DNA from: UBA1794 sp050946375 | Lineage (GTDB): Bacteria > Bacteroidota > Bacteroidia > Bacteroidales > Bacteroidaceae | Direction of reading: 5' to 3' | DNA: 64,000 nucleotides | Assembly (NCBI GenBank): GCA_050946375.1 | Contig: JBMNUT010000003.1 | Span: 186,001-250,000 of the forward strand | Shown here: in pieces, positions 32,207 to 41,193 of the stretch | Layout of the letters: the number at the start of each line of letters is the position of its first letter | Position numbering within the stretch: the stretch's first letter is position 1 | The notes under the pieces: generated by a model | What the model was told of the DNA's origin: nothing | What the model saw: only the letters and a program-made list of their open reading frames with translations | Database searches by the model: none | Program-made: the position numbers and the translations under genes

Positions 32207-34321
32207 ATGAATAAACATTGGATGAAAACTTCATTGGTGGCCGCTTCGCTGGGAATGGCGGCCCTGTCTCCGCTGTTGGCGGCCGGAGTTCCGGACGCGG
32301 ACAGCAGCGAGAAAAAGGAAATCCTCACGCCTGAGCTGCTCTGGTCTATGGGGCGCTTGGGAGGGGTGAGTGCGGAGTCAGTCTCTCCGGACAAGACTAA
32401 GATACTTTATACGGTAACTTATACCGACTGGAAGACCGAAAAATCGGTTACGCGCATATACCTTTCGGTTGTGCCTTCGGCTGCAGCCGGAGAGAAGGGT
32501 GCCGTGGAGGAAGCGCTCATGCTGGGCGAAGGAAGCCAGCCCGTATGGATTAAGAACGGGGAGAAGGTGGCTTTCCTCTCTTCCGAAGGCGGAAGGTCGC
32601 AAATCTGGGAAATGAATCCCGACGGAAGCGGGCGCCGCAAGCTGTCGGACTACCTGGGTGATATAGAAGGCTTCTCCTTTTCGCCTGACGGGAAGAAGGT
32701 TTTGTTTACGGCGCAGGTGAAAGTGGGGCAGACCGTGGAGGATATGTATCCGGACCTGCCCAAGGCGTCCGGCAAGATTGCCGACGACTTGATGTATCTG
32801 CACTGGGATGAGTGGGTAGAGACGGTGCCTCATCCGTTTTGGGCTTCCTTCGACGGGGAAAAGGTAGGCGAGGCCACCGATTTGCTGAAAGGCGAGCCCT
32901 ACGAGAGCCCGATGAAGCCGTTCGGAGGCATGGAGCAGCTGGCGTGGGTGCCATCGTCGGACGCGATAATCTATACGTGCCGCAAGAAAGTAGGCCGTGA
33001 TTATGCGCTTTCTACCAACTCGGATTTGTATATCTATGACCTTTCGTCCGGATTGTCCCGCAACCTGACGTTGGGCAACGGCGGTTATGACCAAAACCCC
33101 GTGTTCGGTCCGGATTCGTCGCTGGTGGCTTGGCTCAGCATGGAGCGTGACGGGTACGAAAGCGACTTGTCGCGCCTGTGCGTGCTCAATATTTATTCGC
33201 GCACGCCGCACTTCTTGAGCCATGAGTTCCCCTCGAACGTGGAAAAGATGTGCTGGAGCCGCGACGGGAAGACGATGTATTTCTCCGGAGTATGGCATGG
33301 AACGAAACAAATCTATGCGCTCGACATGAAAACCGAGAAGATTCGTCCTCTGACTTCGGGGCATTATGATTATTCGCTCATAGGACTTGGACCGGAAGGT
33401 ACGCTGATAGCTTCGCGTCACTCGCTGAGTGAGGCCGACGAGCTGTACTGTGTGGACATAACCACGGGGCAGCCCCGGGCGATTACGAGCATAAACGGGG
33501 AAATCTTCAGCCGTCTGTCGCTGGGCAAGGTGGAAGAACGCTGGATTACGACTACGGATAACAAGAAGATGCTGGTGTGGGTCGTGTTCCCTCCCGAGTT
33601 TGATTCGTCGAAGAAGTACCCGGCCGTGCTTTATTGCGAAGGTGGTCCTCAAAGTCCGGTGAGCCAGTTCTGGTCGTACCGCTGGAACATTCAGACGCTT
33701 GCGGCTGCGGGCTATATTTATGTCATGCCCAACCGCCGCGGTATGCCCGGCTTTGGGGTGGAATGGAATGAGGAAATCAGCGGCGACTACGGCGGGCAGT
33801 GCATGAAGGACTACCTGACGGCTATCGACTCGATAGCGGCAGAGCCGTATGTCGATGCAGACCGGTTGGGTTGCGTAGGCGCCAGCTTCGGCGGCTTCTC
33901 GGTCTATTGGTTGGCGGGCCATCACGAAAAGCGTTTCAAGGCTTTCATTGCGCACGACGGGCTGTTCAATCTGGAGCAGCAATATGTGGAAACGGAAGAA
34001 AAGTGGTTCCCTAACTGGGACTTGGGCGGTCCTTTCTGGGAGAGAGACGGAGAGAACAAGACGATTGAGAAAAGCTATTCGCAGTCGCCGCATCTCTTTG
34101 TGAAAAACTGGGATACGCCGATTCTCTGCATTCATGGCGTAAAGGACTATCGTGTACTGGCTTCGCAGGGAATGGCGGCATTCAGCGCAGCGCGCCTGCT
34201 GGACATACCGGCTGAGCTGCTTCTGTATCCGGACGAAAACCACTGGGTGCTGAAACCGCAGAACTCCATACTTTGGTACCGCACGTTCAACAAATGGCTG
34301 GATAAGTGGCTGAAGAAGTGA
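32207..34321 (+). CDS. S9 family serine peptidase (prolyl oligopeptidase / dipeptidyl peptidase type)
   Basis: A 704-residue exported peptidase with a signal peptide (1-27, ending SPLLAAG). Residues about 50-430 form the beta-propeller (for example FSFSPDGKKVLFTAQ, MCWSRDGKTMYFSGVW). The C-terminal alpha/beta hydrolase domain has the nucleophile Ser560 in GCVGASFGGF, Asp647 in IHGVKDYRV and His679 in YPDENHWV. It probably trims peptides in the periplasm. It is transcribed alone, with a hairpin after the stop. Confidence 0.93.
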   Translation: MNKHWMKTSLVAASLGMAALSPLLAAGVPDADSSEKKEILTPELLWSMGRLGGVSAESVSPDKTKILYTVTYTDWKTEKSVTRIYLSVVPSAAAGEKGAVEEALMLGEGSQPVWIKNGEKVAFLSSEGGRSQIWEMNPDGSGRRKLSDYLGDIEGFSFSPDGKKVLFTAQVKVGQTVEDMYPDLPKASGKIADDLMYLHWDEWVETVPHPFWASFDGEKVGEATDLLKGEPYESPMKPFGGMEQLAWVPSSDAIIYTCRKKVGRDYALSTNSDLYIYDLSSGLSRNLTLGNGGYDQNPVFGPDSSLVAWLSMERDGYESDLSRLCVLNIYSRTPHFLSHEFPSNVEKMCWSRDGKTMYFSGVWHGTKQIYALDMKTEKIRPLTSGHYDYSLIGLGPEGTLIASRHSLSEADELYCVDITTGQPRAITSINGEIFSRLSLGKVEERWITTTDNKKMLVWVVFPPEFDSSKKYPAVLYCEGGPQSPVSQFWSYRWNIQTLAAAGYIYVMPNRRGMPGFGVEWNEEISGDYGGQCMKDYLTAIDSIAAEPYVDADRLGCVGASFGGFSVYWLAGHHEKRFKAFIAHDGLFNLEQQYVETEEKWFPNWDLGGPFWERDGENKTIEKSYSQSPHLFVKNWDTPILCIHGVKDYRVLASQGMAAFSAARLLDIPAELLLYPDENHWVLKPQNSILWYRTFNKWLDKWLKK

Positions 34322-34332
34322 TATGAACAACG

Positions 34333-34370
34333 TACCCTTGTCCGAAAAGAGGACAAGGGTATGTTGCTTT
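34333..34370 (+). terminator. hairpin after the S9 peptidase gene
   Basis: An 11-bp stem (TACCCTTGTCC with GGACAAGGGTA, 7-base loop) just after the stop; the T run that follows is weak (TTGCTTTT). Confidence 0.6.
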
Positions 34371-34416
34371 TGGGCGGACGTTCTTGCGAAACGCGAGGAA
34401 CGGCCTTATAAAAAGG

Positions 34417-34474
34417 TCTGCATGAATCGGGAAATTAGTGAAATGCTTTTTCCAGATTCATGCAGACTTTTTTT
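34417..34474. terminator. bidirectional intrinsic terminator
   Basis: The stem TCTGCATGAATC (34417-34428) pairs with GATTCATGCAGA (34455-34466). A T run follows on the plus strand and another (CCTTTTT) on the minus strand. It lies between the converging S9 peptidase and TPR genes. Confidence 0.85.
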
Positions 34475-34508
34475 GTATTCCGCAGGTACGGATTATTGGG
34501 AGGGTAGT

Positions 34509-36809
34509 CTATGGATTGTGGGTGACTCCGTTCTGCAGCAGGTCGGTCATGAGGGGAATGTCGTCTTCGGCTATGCCTGCCTGTATGAGGTGAGGCGAGT
34601 CTTTCTCGAGGGTGGCGCGGAATGTCTCGAAATCGGGGTATAACGCCATGGCTTTCGAGTAGAGTCTGATGGCTTCCGGTACCCGTTTGAGGGCCCAGTG
34701 GGTATGGGCTGCGTTTAAATAATCTTCGCGGGTGGGTGTTGGCTGAGAGAGTAGTTTCTCGTAGTAGTGCATGGCCTGGTCGAATTTCTCGCTTAAAAAG
34801 AAGCACCAGGCAATGTTTCGCCACGGGCGCGCTGACTGTTCGTTGAGGAACTCGGCCTCGAAGAACAATTTCATGGCCTCATCCATCCGTTCCATGAGCA
34901 GCAGGCACGTGCCGGTCTGCATCAATAGGGAGAGCGAGGGCTTCCCTTGGCTCAAGGTGCGCAACCGTTGAAAATAAGTGAGTGCTTCTGCGTAATTGCC
35001 CATCTTCCGGGCGCAATATGCCTGCCCCTTCAGGGTCCATTTGCTGTCAGGGGCTATCAGGTCGGCCTGCGAATAGGCTTTTAGCGCTTCGGCGTATTTT
35101 TCCTGTTGCTGGAGGCAAAAGCCGAGTTTCTGATAGATTTCGGCAGTGGCCGCCTGCGTACTGTCGGCGCGGGCAAACCGCTCGTATATTTTTTCTGCCT
35201 CACTCCACAAATCTTTACGGAAGAAGAATTCGCCGAAAGTCAGGAGGGTTTCCCGGTTGTTCAGTGCTTCTTCCAGCAAGGGGCTGTTGAACAAATCGAG
35301 CGCGGTGCGGAAGATGTTGGGAAACTCCTTGTGGCGGCTGTATAAATTGAAGAAGCGGTACAAGTCTTGTACATAGTGTTGCAACAAGGTCTTGAACTGG
35401 GTTTGTTTTTTTCCGCTCTCTTTCTGCAACTGTTCCATGATGCCCGATGAGAGGTTTTGCAGAACCATGTTTCGTTGGGCTTCCGGTATGTGGAAAAGGG
35501 TCATGAGGAACGAATACTTGTCGCTGTCGCACATCGTGTCGAGTTGGTCTACCAACAGCAAGAGTTCGATAGCAGATTTTCGTTGCGCTTCGGGTTGTTG
35601 CAGAACGGAGCGCAGCAATTCGGGTTGCATGAAGCTGAACGGCAGCAACCAGGCATATAGTTCGCGAAAGAAAGGGTAGTTTTTGATTTGGGCAAAGGAG
35701 GAAAGGAACACATCTTCCCCTTCTTCCATCATGTGCTGCAGTTCTTCTATCATGTCCTGCATGCCCAATTCTTTCATTCCTTCTTCCCATTCGGGATTTT
35801 TCCCCGGCTTTTCGCTCCAGAACGTGTCGTCGCCCAGGTGGAACTTGTCCATCTGATTTTTTGTCCGCTTCAGGAAGTCCGGTAAAATCTCTTCTTTTAT
35901 GCGGATTTCTGTCTTGGGGCTTTCGCGGCTGTAGAGGAGCTGCAGTTGCAAAAGGGAGAGGGAAGAGGAAAAACGGGGCTGGTCGTTCAGCAGTTTGTAG
36001 AGGGCTACGATGTTGGGGTACAAGGGTATCCGCGTGGAATACAGGTAGCCGACGAGGGCAACTGCCGTCAGTATGCGGACATAGAGGGCCGGTTCTTCTT
36101 GCAGGTTCAGCGCCGTAGTGGTAAAAGAAGAAGCGTTTTGGGGAGTATCGCCGGGCTTTTGCAGCAGAAGTTGCAGCAGGAGTTCTACTTTCAATGGGTC
36201 GAAATGGTCGAACAGGGATAGATTTATCGCACTAATAAAGAGCTGTTTGTCGGAAGACAGGATGCTTTCGGAAGCAACCAGCGCCTGTGCGTTTTCTTTG
36301 TCGGCCGTGTTCCAAAAAAATGAGGCCCATGTCGCATAGAAAAGTTCCCGTATTGTTTGCTCGTGCTTCTCGGCCGATGCGGTAAGGCTTTGCAGGTCGG
36401 CGTTGGAAAGTGCGGTGGGATTGGGCTCGAGGCTCTTGTATAATTCCAGTTCGAGCGTATAGTCCTGGAGGGAACGCGGGGGGCGTTTCTCTTGAGTACG
36501 CAGGTGTTCGGCCAAAAGTATGGATTCACTTTGGCGGAAGTGGAGCAGTCTTATCCGGTCGCTCAGCTGATAAGTACGGGTAAGTAGCTGCCGATGCAGC
36601 GGATGCCGCTGGGGGTCTTCCGAACCGCTCCTCAGGTAGGACAACATATATTCGTATGAAGTCTTGATGTCCTCCAGTTCTTCCTGCAGCGACCAGTCGT
36701 TGATTCCGTGAAGGAAGGTAGTGAGTTGCGCTAATGCGGAGGAGAGTTCTTTTCGGTCCAGCAGGGTTATGATTCTGCGGTACTGTTGGCGAATGCTTTC
36801 CGGTGCCAT
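34509..36809 (-). CDS. large tetratricopeptide repeat protein
   Basis: A 766-residue, apparently cytoplasmic protein; no signal peptide or membrane helix. The first 500 residues are helical, with stretches conserved in no family I know. The last 250 are tetratricopeptide repeats (KLGFCLQQQEKYAEALKAYS, GQAYCARKMGNYAEALTYFQ, NIAWCFFLSEKFDQAMHYYE). The start MAPESIRQQY at 36809 sits 4 bases after the aroE stop, so it is translated as the last gene of purC-menG-aroE. Function unknown. Confidence 0.85.
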   Translation of the reverse strand: MAPESIRQQYRRIITLLDRKELSSALAQLTTFLHGINDWSLQEELEDIKTSYEYMLSYLRSGSEDPQRHPLHRQLLTRTYQLSDRIRLLHFRQSESILLAEHLRTQEKRPPRSLQDYTLELELYKSLEPNPTALSNADLQSLTASAEKHEQTIRELFYATWASFFWNTADKENAQALVASESILSSDKQLFISAINLSLFDHFDPLKVELLLQLLLQKPGDTPQNASSFTTTALNLQEEPALYVRILTAVALVGYLYSTRIPLYPNIVALYKLLNDQPRFSSSLSLLQLQLLYSRESPKTEIRIKEEILPDFLKRTKNQMDKFHLGDDTFWSEKPGKNPEWEEGMKELGMQDMIEELQHMMEEGEDVFLSSFAQIKNYPFFRELYAWLLPFSFMQPELLRSVLQQPEAQRKSAIELLLLVDQLDTMCDSDKYSFLMTLFHIPEAQRNMVLQNLSSGIMEQLQKESGKKQTQFKTLLQHYVQDLYRFFNLYSRHKEFPNIFRTALDLFNSPLLEEALNNRETLLTFGEFFFRKDLWSEAEKIYERFARADSTQAATAEIYQKLGFCLQQQEKYAEALKAYSQADLIAPDSKWTLKGQAYCARKMGNYAEALTYFQRLRTLSQGKPSLSLLMQTGTCLLLMERMDEAMKLFFEAEFLNEQSARPWRNIAWCFFLSEKFDQAMHYYEKLLSQPTPTREDYLNAAHTHWALKRVPEAIRLYSKAMALYPDFETFRATLEKDSPHLIQAGIAEDDIPLMTDLLQNGVTHNP

Positions 36810-36813
36810 GGCG

Positions 36814-37563
36814 TTACTTCTTTCCCTGCCAGATGTCCCAGGCAGCATAGGCCTGAAGCAGCAGCATTTCCAAGCCGTTTTTCACGGTGGCGCCTTGCTT
36901 GGCTCCGTTTTTCATAAAGAGTGTGTTCTCGGGGTTGTAGATCAAATCATAAAGAAGATGTTCCTTGCCAAGGGCTTCGTAGGGCAGGTCGGGGCAAACA
37001 TCTTCAATGGGAAACATGCCGAGGGGGGTGGTATTGACAATTACGGTATATTCCTTGAGCAGTTCCGGCGTGACTTTGTCGTACGTGATGCTCCGTTCTT
37101 TCCCTTCTTTGCGGGAGACGAACAAGGTTTCTATGCCGAGCTGCCGCAATCCATGGTCTACTGCTTTCGACGCGCCTCCGGTGCCTAATATCAGGGCCTT
37201 GCGGTGGTGTGGCTTGAGCAGCGGGGATATTGACTCGGTGAAGCCGATGATGTCGGAATTATATCCGGTCAGATGCAGCTTGTCCTTTGTGTGGGTAATT
37301 TTAATGACATTGACCGCTTTGATTTCGGATGCTGAGGAATCGAGACTGTCCAAGTAGGGGATGACCTTTTCCTTGTAGGGAATGGTTACGTTTAATCCGC
37401 GCAATTCCGGGTTTGATTCTATGACTTCCATGAAATCCTCAATCGACGGAATTTCAAAGTTGCGGTATTCTGCATTGATTTTCTCTGCGGCAAACTTCTC
37501 ATTGAAGAAGCTGCGTGAGAAAGAGTGCTTCAAAGGATATCCGATAAGTCCGTATAAGTCCAT
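36814..37563 (-). CDS. aroE: shikimate dehydrogenase
   Basis: Reduces 3-dehydroshikimate to shikimate with NADPH in aromatic amino acid synthesis. At 249 residues it is slightly short. Substrate-binding YPLKHSFSRSFF (residues 8-19), the catalytic Lys in NVTIPYKEKVIPYLD, the cofactor loop LGTGGASKAVDHGL and VNTTPLGMFP are all present. It is the third gene of a minus-strand run after purC and menG. Confidence 0.95.
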   Translation of the reverse strand: MDLYGLIGYPLKHSFSRSFFNEKFAAEKINAEYRNFEIPSIEDFMEVIESNPELRGLNVTIPYKEKVIPYLDSLDSSASEIKAVNVIKITHTKDKLHLTGYNSDIIGFTESISPLLKPHHRKALILGTGGASKAVDHGLRQLGIETLFVSRKEGKERSITYDKVTPELLKEYTVIVNTTPLGMFPIEDVCPDLPYEALGKEHLLYDLIYNPENTLFMKNGAKQGATVKNGLEMLLLQAYAAWDIWQGKK

Positions 37564-37582
37564 GGTGTTCGCTTGTTCGAAT

Positions 37583-38320
37583 TTATTTTTCAGCCGTATA
37601 AAGGGTACAAATCCCGCAAGTCAATTGCTGAAAAGTGGCGCGGGAAAAACCGTTTTTCTGCAGTACTTTCCGCATAATCTCTCCTTGTGGAAAGGCCTGA
37701 ATGCTGGAGGGAAGATAGGTATAGGCGCAGCGGTCGTGGGAGAGTAGCCGTCCGATGGTGGGAATCACCCAGCGGCTATATAAATGGTAGAGCTGTTTCA
37801 TGGGAAAATGTTCCGGTGTGGTCAGCTCAAGGATGACGAATTTTCCGCCGGGCCTTAGTACCCGGTGAATTTCCTGCAGCCCTTTGTCCAGATTCTCGAA
37901 GTTGCGTATTCCGAAAGCTACCGTGATGGCGTCGAAACTGTTGTCCGCAAATGAGAGTTGGGTGCAGTCTTCCCGTGCAAAAGTGATGCGTTCTGTAAGG
38001 CCAGCTTTTGCCGCTTTTTTTCGTCCGATTTGCATCATTCCTTCAGAAATGTCGGTGGCAATCAGTTTTTGGGGATTAAGCATCCGGCAGGCCAGCAGTG
38101 CAAAGTCTCCCGTACCGGTAGCCACGTCCATCATTTCCTGCGGATGATGGGGCAGAAGTGTGCGTAGTGCTTTTTTACGCCACTGCCGGTCGATGCCCCA
38201 CGACAAGTAGTGATTCAAGCGGTCATAGGCATGAGCGATGTGGTCGAACATCGTCTCCACTTGCTTGGCCTTGCTTCCTTCAGGGGAATAGGGCTTGATT
38301 TTATCTTGTGCGTAGTTCAT
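37583..38320 (-). CDS. menG: demethylmenaquinone methyltransferase
   Basis: S-adenosylmethionine-dependent methyltransferase of the UbiE/MenG family, the last step of menaquinone synthesis. Length 245. Motifs: MFDHIAHAYDRLNHYLSWGI (residues about 24-43), MDVATGTGDFALLA, EGMMQIGRKKA, VAFGIRNFENLDKGLQEI and VLRPGGKFVILELT. An anaerobe with menA in the same window makes menaquinone rather than ubiquinone the product. It is 23 bases downstream of purC. Confidence 0.94.
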   Translation of the reverse strand: MNYAQDKIKPYSPEGSKAKQVETMFDHIAHAYDRLNHYLSWGIDRQWRKKALRTLLPHHPQEMMDVATGTGDFALLACRMLNPQKLIATDISEGMMQIGRKKAAKAGLTERITFAREDCTQLSFADNSFDAITVAFGIRNFENLDKGLQEIHRVLRPGGKFVILELTTPEHFPMKQLYHLYSRWVIPTIGRLLSHDRCAYTYLPSSIQAFPQGEIMRKVLQKNGFSRATFQQLTCGICTLYTAEK

Positions 38321-38343
38321 CGACTGACAGTGTAGTAACAGGG

Positions 38344-39300
38344 TTATTTACGGGAAGCGAGGAACGCTTTTACGTTATTCTCTATGCGGGCGGCCAAATC
38401 TTCAGAGGTTGCTTCTTTTTTGAAGGGCTCGCCTACGATGTGCTCATACAGCTCTATGTAGCGTTCGCTTACGCTGTTGACGTATTCGTCCGTCATTTCG
38501 GGCACTTGTTCTCCCGGTTTTCCCATAAAGCCATGCTCTATCAGCCATTGGCGCACGAACTCTTTGGAAAGCTGGCGCTGCGGCTCGCCTTTTTCGAACT
38601 TCTCTTCGTAGCCTTCGGCATAGAAATAACGGGAAGAGTCGGGGGTATGAATCTCGTCAATGAGGTATATTTGGTTGTTGTCTTTCCGCTTTCCGAATTC
38701 ATACTTGGTATCTACCAGAATAAGTCCCTTGGCAGCTGCGATTTCGGTGCCGCGCTGGAAGAGTTGGCGCGTGTACTTTTCGATTTGTTCGTAGTCTTCT
38801 TTGCTCACTAAGCCCTGGGCTATGATTTCTTCTTTCGAGATGTTCTCGTCGTGTCCGGCTTCGGCTTTGGTCGTCGGGGTAATAATCGGCTCGGGGAAGC
38901 GCTGGTTCTCTTTCATGCCCTCGGGCAGTGTAACTCCGCAAAGCGAGCGGCAACCGGCCTTATACTCGCGCCATGCGCTGCCCGTAAGATAGCCGCGTAT
39001 GATCATTTCTACCCGGAAGCCTTCGCATTTGACGCCTACCGTTACCATAGGATCCGGGGTTGCAATTTTCCAGTTCGGCACGATGTCGGCCGTTGCATCG
39101 AGGAATTTGGCGGCAATCTGGTTCAGGACTTGTCCTTTGTAAGGGATACCTTTGGGCAATACGACGTCGAAAGCGGATATGCGGTCGGTCGCAACCATGA
39201 CGAGCAGTTCATCATTGATGTCGTACACATCGCGTACTTTGCCATGATATACGCTCTTTTGTCCTTCGAAATGGAAGTCTGTGTGAGTTAAAGCATTCAT
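38344..39300 (-). CDS. purC: phosphoribosylaminoimidazole-succinocarboxamide synthase
   Basis: SAICAR synthetase of purine synthesis; 318 residues, the longer Bacteroidetes form. Motifs: GKVRDVYDINDELLVMVATD near residue 21, RISAFDVVLP, VTVGVKCEGFRVEMIIRGYL, LVDTKYEFGK, IYLIDEIHTPDSSRYF and QLSKEFVRQWL. It leads the purC-menG-aroE-TPR run with its own promoter. Confidence 0.95.
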   Translation of the reverse strand: MNALTHTDFHFEGQKSVYHGKVRDVYDINDELLVMVATDRISAFDVVLPKGIPYKGQVLNQIAAKFLDATADIVPNWKIATPDPMVTVGVKCEGFRVEMIIRGYLTGSAWREYKAGCRSLCGVTLPEGMKENQRFPEPIITPTTKAEAGHDENISKEEIIAQGLVSKEDYEQIEKYTRQLFQRGTEIAAAKGLILVDTKYEFGKRKDNNQIYLIDEIHTPDSSRYFYAEGYEEKFEKGEPQRQLSKEFVRQWLIEHGFMGKPGEQVPEMTDEYVNSVSERYIELYEHIVGEPFKKEATSEDLAARIENNVKAFLASRK

Positions 39301-39366
39301 ATTTTATAAATAGGTTTAAGTTGTTTCTTTCGTTTCAGCCGACTGCGGAATCGGCATCCTGCTTCC

Positions 39367-39374
39367 CAAACATA
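39367..39374 (-). promoter_or_regulatory. -7 box TATGTTTG upstream of purC
   Basis: TAnnTTTG match 67 bases before the purC ATG; no clear -33 box. Confidence 0.55.
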
Positions 39375-39406
39375 GGAAAGGGGCGGCCGTTGCTGGCGTC
39401 CGGTCC

Positions 39407-40378
39407 TTATGCTTTGTCTGTTTGAGCAAGTTTTTCTGCCTTTTTGTTGGAGTCGTCTTCGTAGGCCTCTACTATCCGCTGGACCAGTTTGTGGCGGATA
39501 ATATCCTTTTGGGTCAGTTCTACGAAACCGATTCCTTTCACTTTTTTCAGAATGCGCAGCGCATGCAGCAGTCCCGACTGTGCGCCCCGGGGCAAATCTA
39601 TCTGCGTTGTATCGCCGGTCACGAGCATCTTGGTATTTGTCCCCATTCGGGTCAGGAACATACGCATCTGGGCTACGGTGCAGTTCTGCGCTTCGTCGAG
39701 CAGAACGATGGCGTCGTTCAGCGTCCGGCCGCGCATGAAAGCCAGAGGGGCAATCTGTATGATGTTGTTTTCCGTAAGTTCTTTCAGCCGTGCTGCGGGC
39801 AACATGTCTTGCAGTGCGTCGTAGAGAGGTTGCAGGAACGGGTCAACTTTTTCTTTCATATCGCCTGGTAGAAATCCCAGCTTCTCGCCTGCTTCGACTG
39901 CGGGGCGGCAGAGGACCAGGCGTTTTACGTGGCGTTCCTTCAGGGCGCGTACGGCTAATGCAATGCCTACGTAGGTCTTTCCGGTTCCGGCCGGACCGAC
40001 GGCAAAAACCAAATCGTTCTTTGCAAACAAAGATACCATCTTTTCCTGGTTTTCTCCGTGTGCTTGAATCGGTTTGCTGCTCATGTTGTACACAATCACC
40101 GCCTTGTCTTCCCGCAGGGGAAGGCCTTTGCCCTTTACGATTTCCAGAATCATCTCTTCCGTCAGCTGGTTGTAGGAAGTACATGCTTCCTCCAGCTTAT
40201 GAAAATGCGCTTCGAATGCGTTCAACTCATCCTCTTCGCCCAGCACCTTGAAGACGCGGTCGCGTGCCACGATGCGCAGTTTGGGGAAGAGTGCCTTGAG
40301 TATCTGCAAGTTCGAATTGCCTATGCCGTAAAAGATCTGCGGGTCGGCCTGATCCAGTGCTATGATTTTTTCTATCAT
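39407..40378 (-). CDS. PhoH family ATPase (PhoH-like)
   Basis: A 323-residue protein with an N-terminal region (about 1-110) and the PhoH ATPase domain: AVGPAGTGKTYVGIALAVRA (Walker A), LVLCRPAVEAGEKLGFLPGD, FMRGRTLNDAIVLLDEAQN (Walker B) and MLVTGDTTQIDLPRG. Family members are linked to RNA metabolism and ribosome work. The ATG at 40378 is chosen because the -7 box at 40395-40402 lies in the longer frame. Confidence 0.93.
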   Translation of the reverse strand: MIEKIIALDQADPQIFYGIGNSNLQILKALFPKLRIVARDRVFKVLGEEDELNAFEAHFHKLEEACTSYNQLTEEMILEIVKGKGLPLREDKAVIVYNMSSKPIQAHGENQEKMVSLFAKNDLVFAVGPAGTGKTYVGIALAVRALKERHVKRLVLCRPAVEAGEKLGFLPGDMKEKVDPFLQPLYDALQDMLPAARLKELTENNIIQIAPLAFMRGRTLNDAIVLLDEAQNCTVAQMRMFLTRMGTNTKMLVTGDTTQIDLPRGAQSGLLHALRILKKVKGIGFVELTQKDIIRHKLVQRIVEAYEDDSNKKAEKLAQTDKA

Positions 40379-40394
40379 ACTGTTCAAATCTTTG

Positions 40395-40402
40395 CAAAAG
40401 TA
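40395..40402 (-). promoter_or_regulatory. -7 box TACTTTTG upstream of phoH
   Basis: TAnnTTTG match 16 bases before the ATG, implying a very short leader. Confidence 0.5.
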
Positions 40403-40466
40403 ATGAATTGCAGGAATAATGAGGCCTTTTTGCCTTGCTTTTTTCAAGCATATCTTGATTTTGGCT

Positions 40467-40474
40467 TATCTTTG
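40467..40474 (+). promoter_or_regulatory. -7 box TATCTTTG upstream of the DUF5715 gene
   Basis: TAnnTTTG match 35 bases before the ATG at 40510. A single repeat-like unit (TGCCTTGCTTTTTTC) lies just upstream at about 40431-40445. Confidence 0.6.
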
Positions 40475-40509
40475 CCCCGAAATTCTAAATTTGTTTTCCT
40501 ATTTACCTT

Positions 40510-41193
40510 ATGAGAAAAGTGTTGACCAATGCCTTCCTTTGGGCCATTTGCTGCGGGCTGTTGTGTGCTGGCTGCAGCAAGGAGGAAGAGAAGGCGAAGG
40601 ATATGTCTTTGAAAAGGAATAATCCCCATAACATAAAAGGTGTATGGAGTTATAAGAAAGTGTTCAACGACCATAACAAGATCCAGCTCCCTATGGCACA
40701 GAGCCTTGGCGTCCCTCTCATAGAGGGGCGGGATGCAGCCGAACACATGAAGCACCGTTTGCAGAAACTCGAAGGCGGACGTTATTACGAGGTAGACTCC
40801 CTTACGCATTCCATTCCTTATCTTATTCCGCGCGCCGTAAATTGCCTGGACACCATCGGTGCCCGTTTTATCGATTCGCTTGCCAGCAAGGGATTGAACC
40901 CATACCGTATTACCGTAACCTCCGTACTCCGTACGCGCGAAGACGTGCGGAAACTTCGTGTGCGCAACCTGAATGCCGTAGAAAACTCGGCCCACGTGCA
41001 CGGAACGACTTTCGACGTTTCCTGGAAACGCTTCCAGCAAATTCCAGACCCCGACGGGCGGCCGCTTGAACCCGTATCGTGGGATACGCTGAAGCTGGTG
41101 CTTTCCGAAGTCTTGCGCGACATGCAGGAAGAAAAGCTGTGCTACGTCAAATACGAACTGAAGCAGGGATGCTTCCATATTACGACGCGATGA
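40510..41193 (+). CDS. DUF5715 lipoprotein, peptidase M15-like
   Basis: A 227-residue predicted lipoprotein with signal MRKVLTNAFLWAICCGLLCAGC, the cysteine followed by SKEEEK. Residues 160-169 (SAHVHGTTFD) fit the SxHxxGxxxD zinc motif of M15 D-Ala-D-Ala carboxypeptidases, and His223 in CFHITTR could be the third ligand, so a peptidoglycan peptidase role is plausible. SVLRTREDVRKLRVRNLNA is typical of DUF5715. Its stop overlaps the ATG of the helicase gene (ATGA). Confidence 0.82.
   Translation: MRKVLTNAFLWAICCGLLCAGCSKEEEKAKDMSLKRNNPHNIKGVWSYKKVFNDHNKIQLPMAQSLGVPLIEGRDAAEHMKHRLQKLEGGRYYEVDSLTHSIPYLIPRAVNCLDTIGARFIDSLASKGLNPYRITVTSVLRTREDVRKLRVRNLNAVENSAHVHGTTFDVSWKRFQQIPDPDGRPLEPVSWDTLKLVLSEVLRDMQEEKLCYVKYELKQGCFHITTR

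Noticed and set aside
31910..32218. An extended N-terminus for the acyl-CoA synthetase
   Set aside because: It would translate a promoter -7 box and a repeat array. The start at 31909 gives normal length.
32378..34330. A 650-codon open frame opposite the S9 peptidase
   Set aside because: A shadow of a gene with a full catalytic triad and signal peptide; the antisense protein is Arg/His-rich and has no motif.
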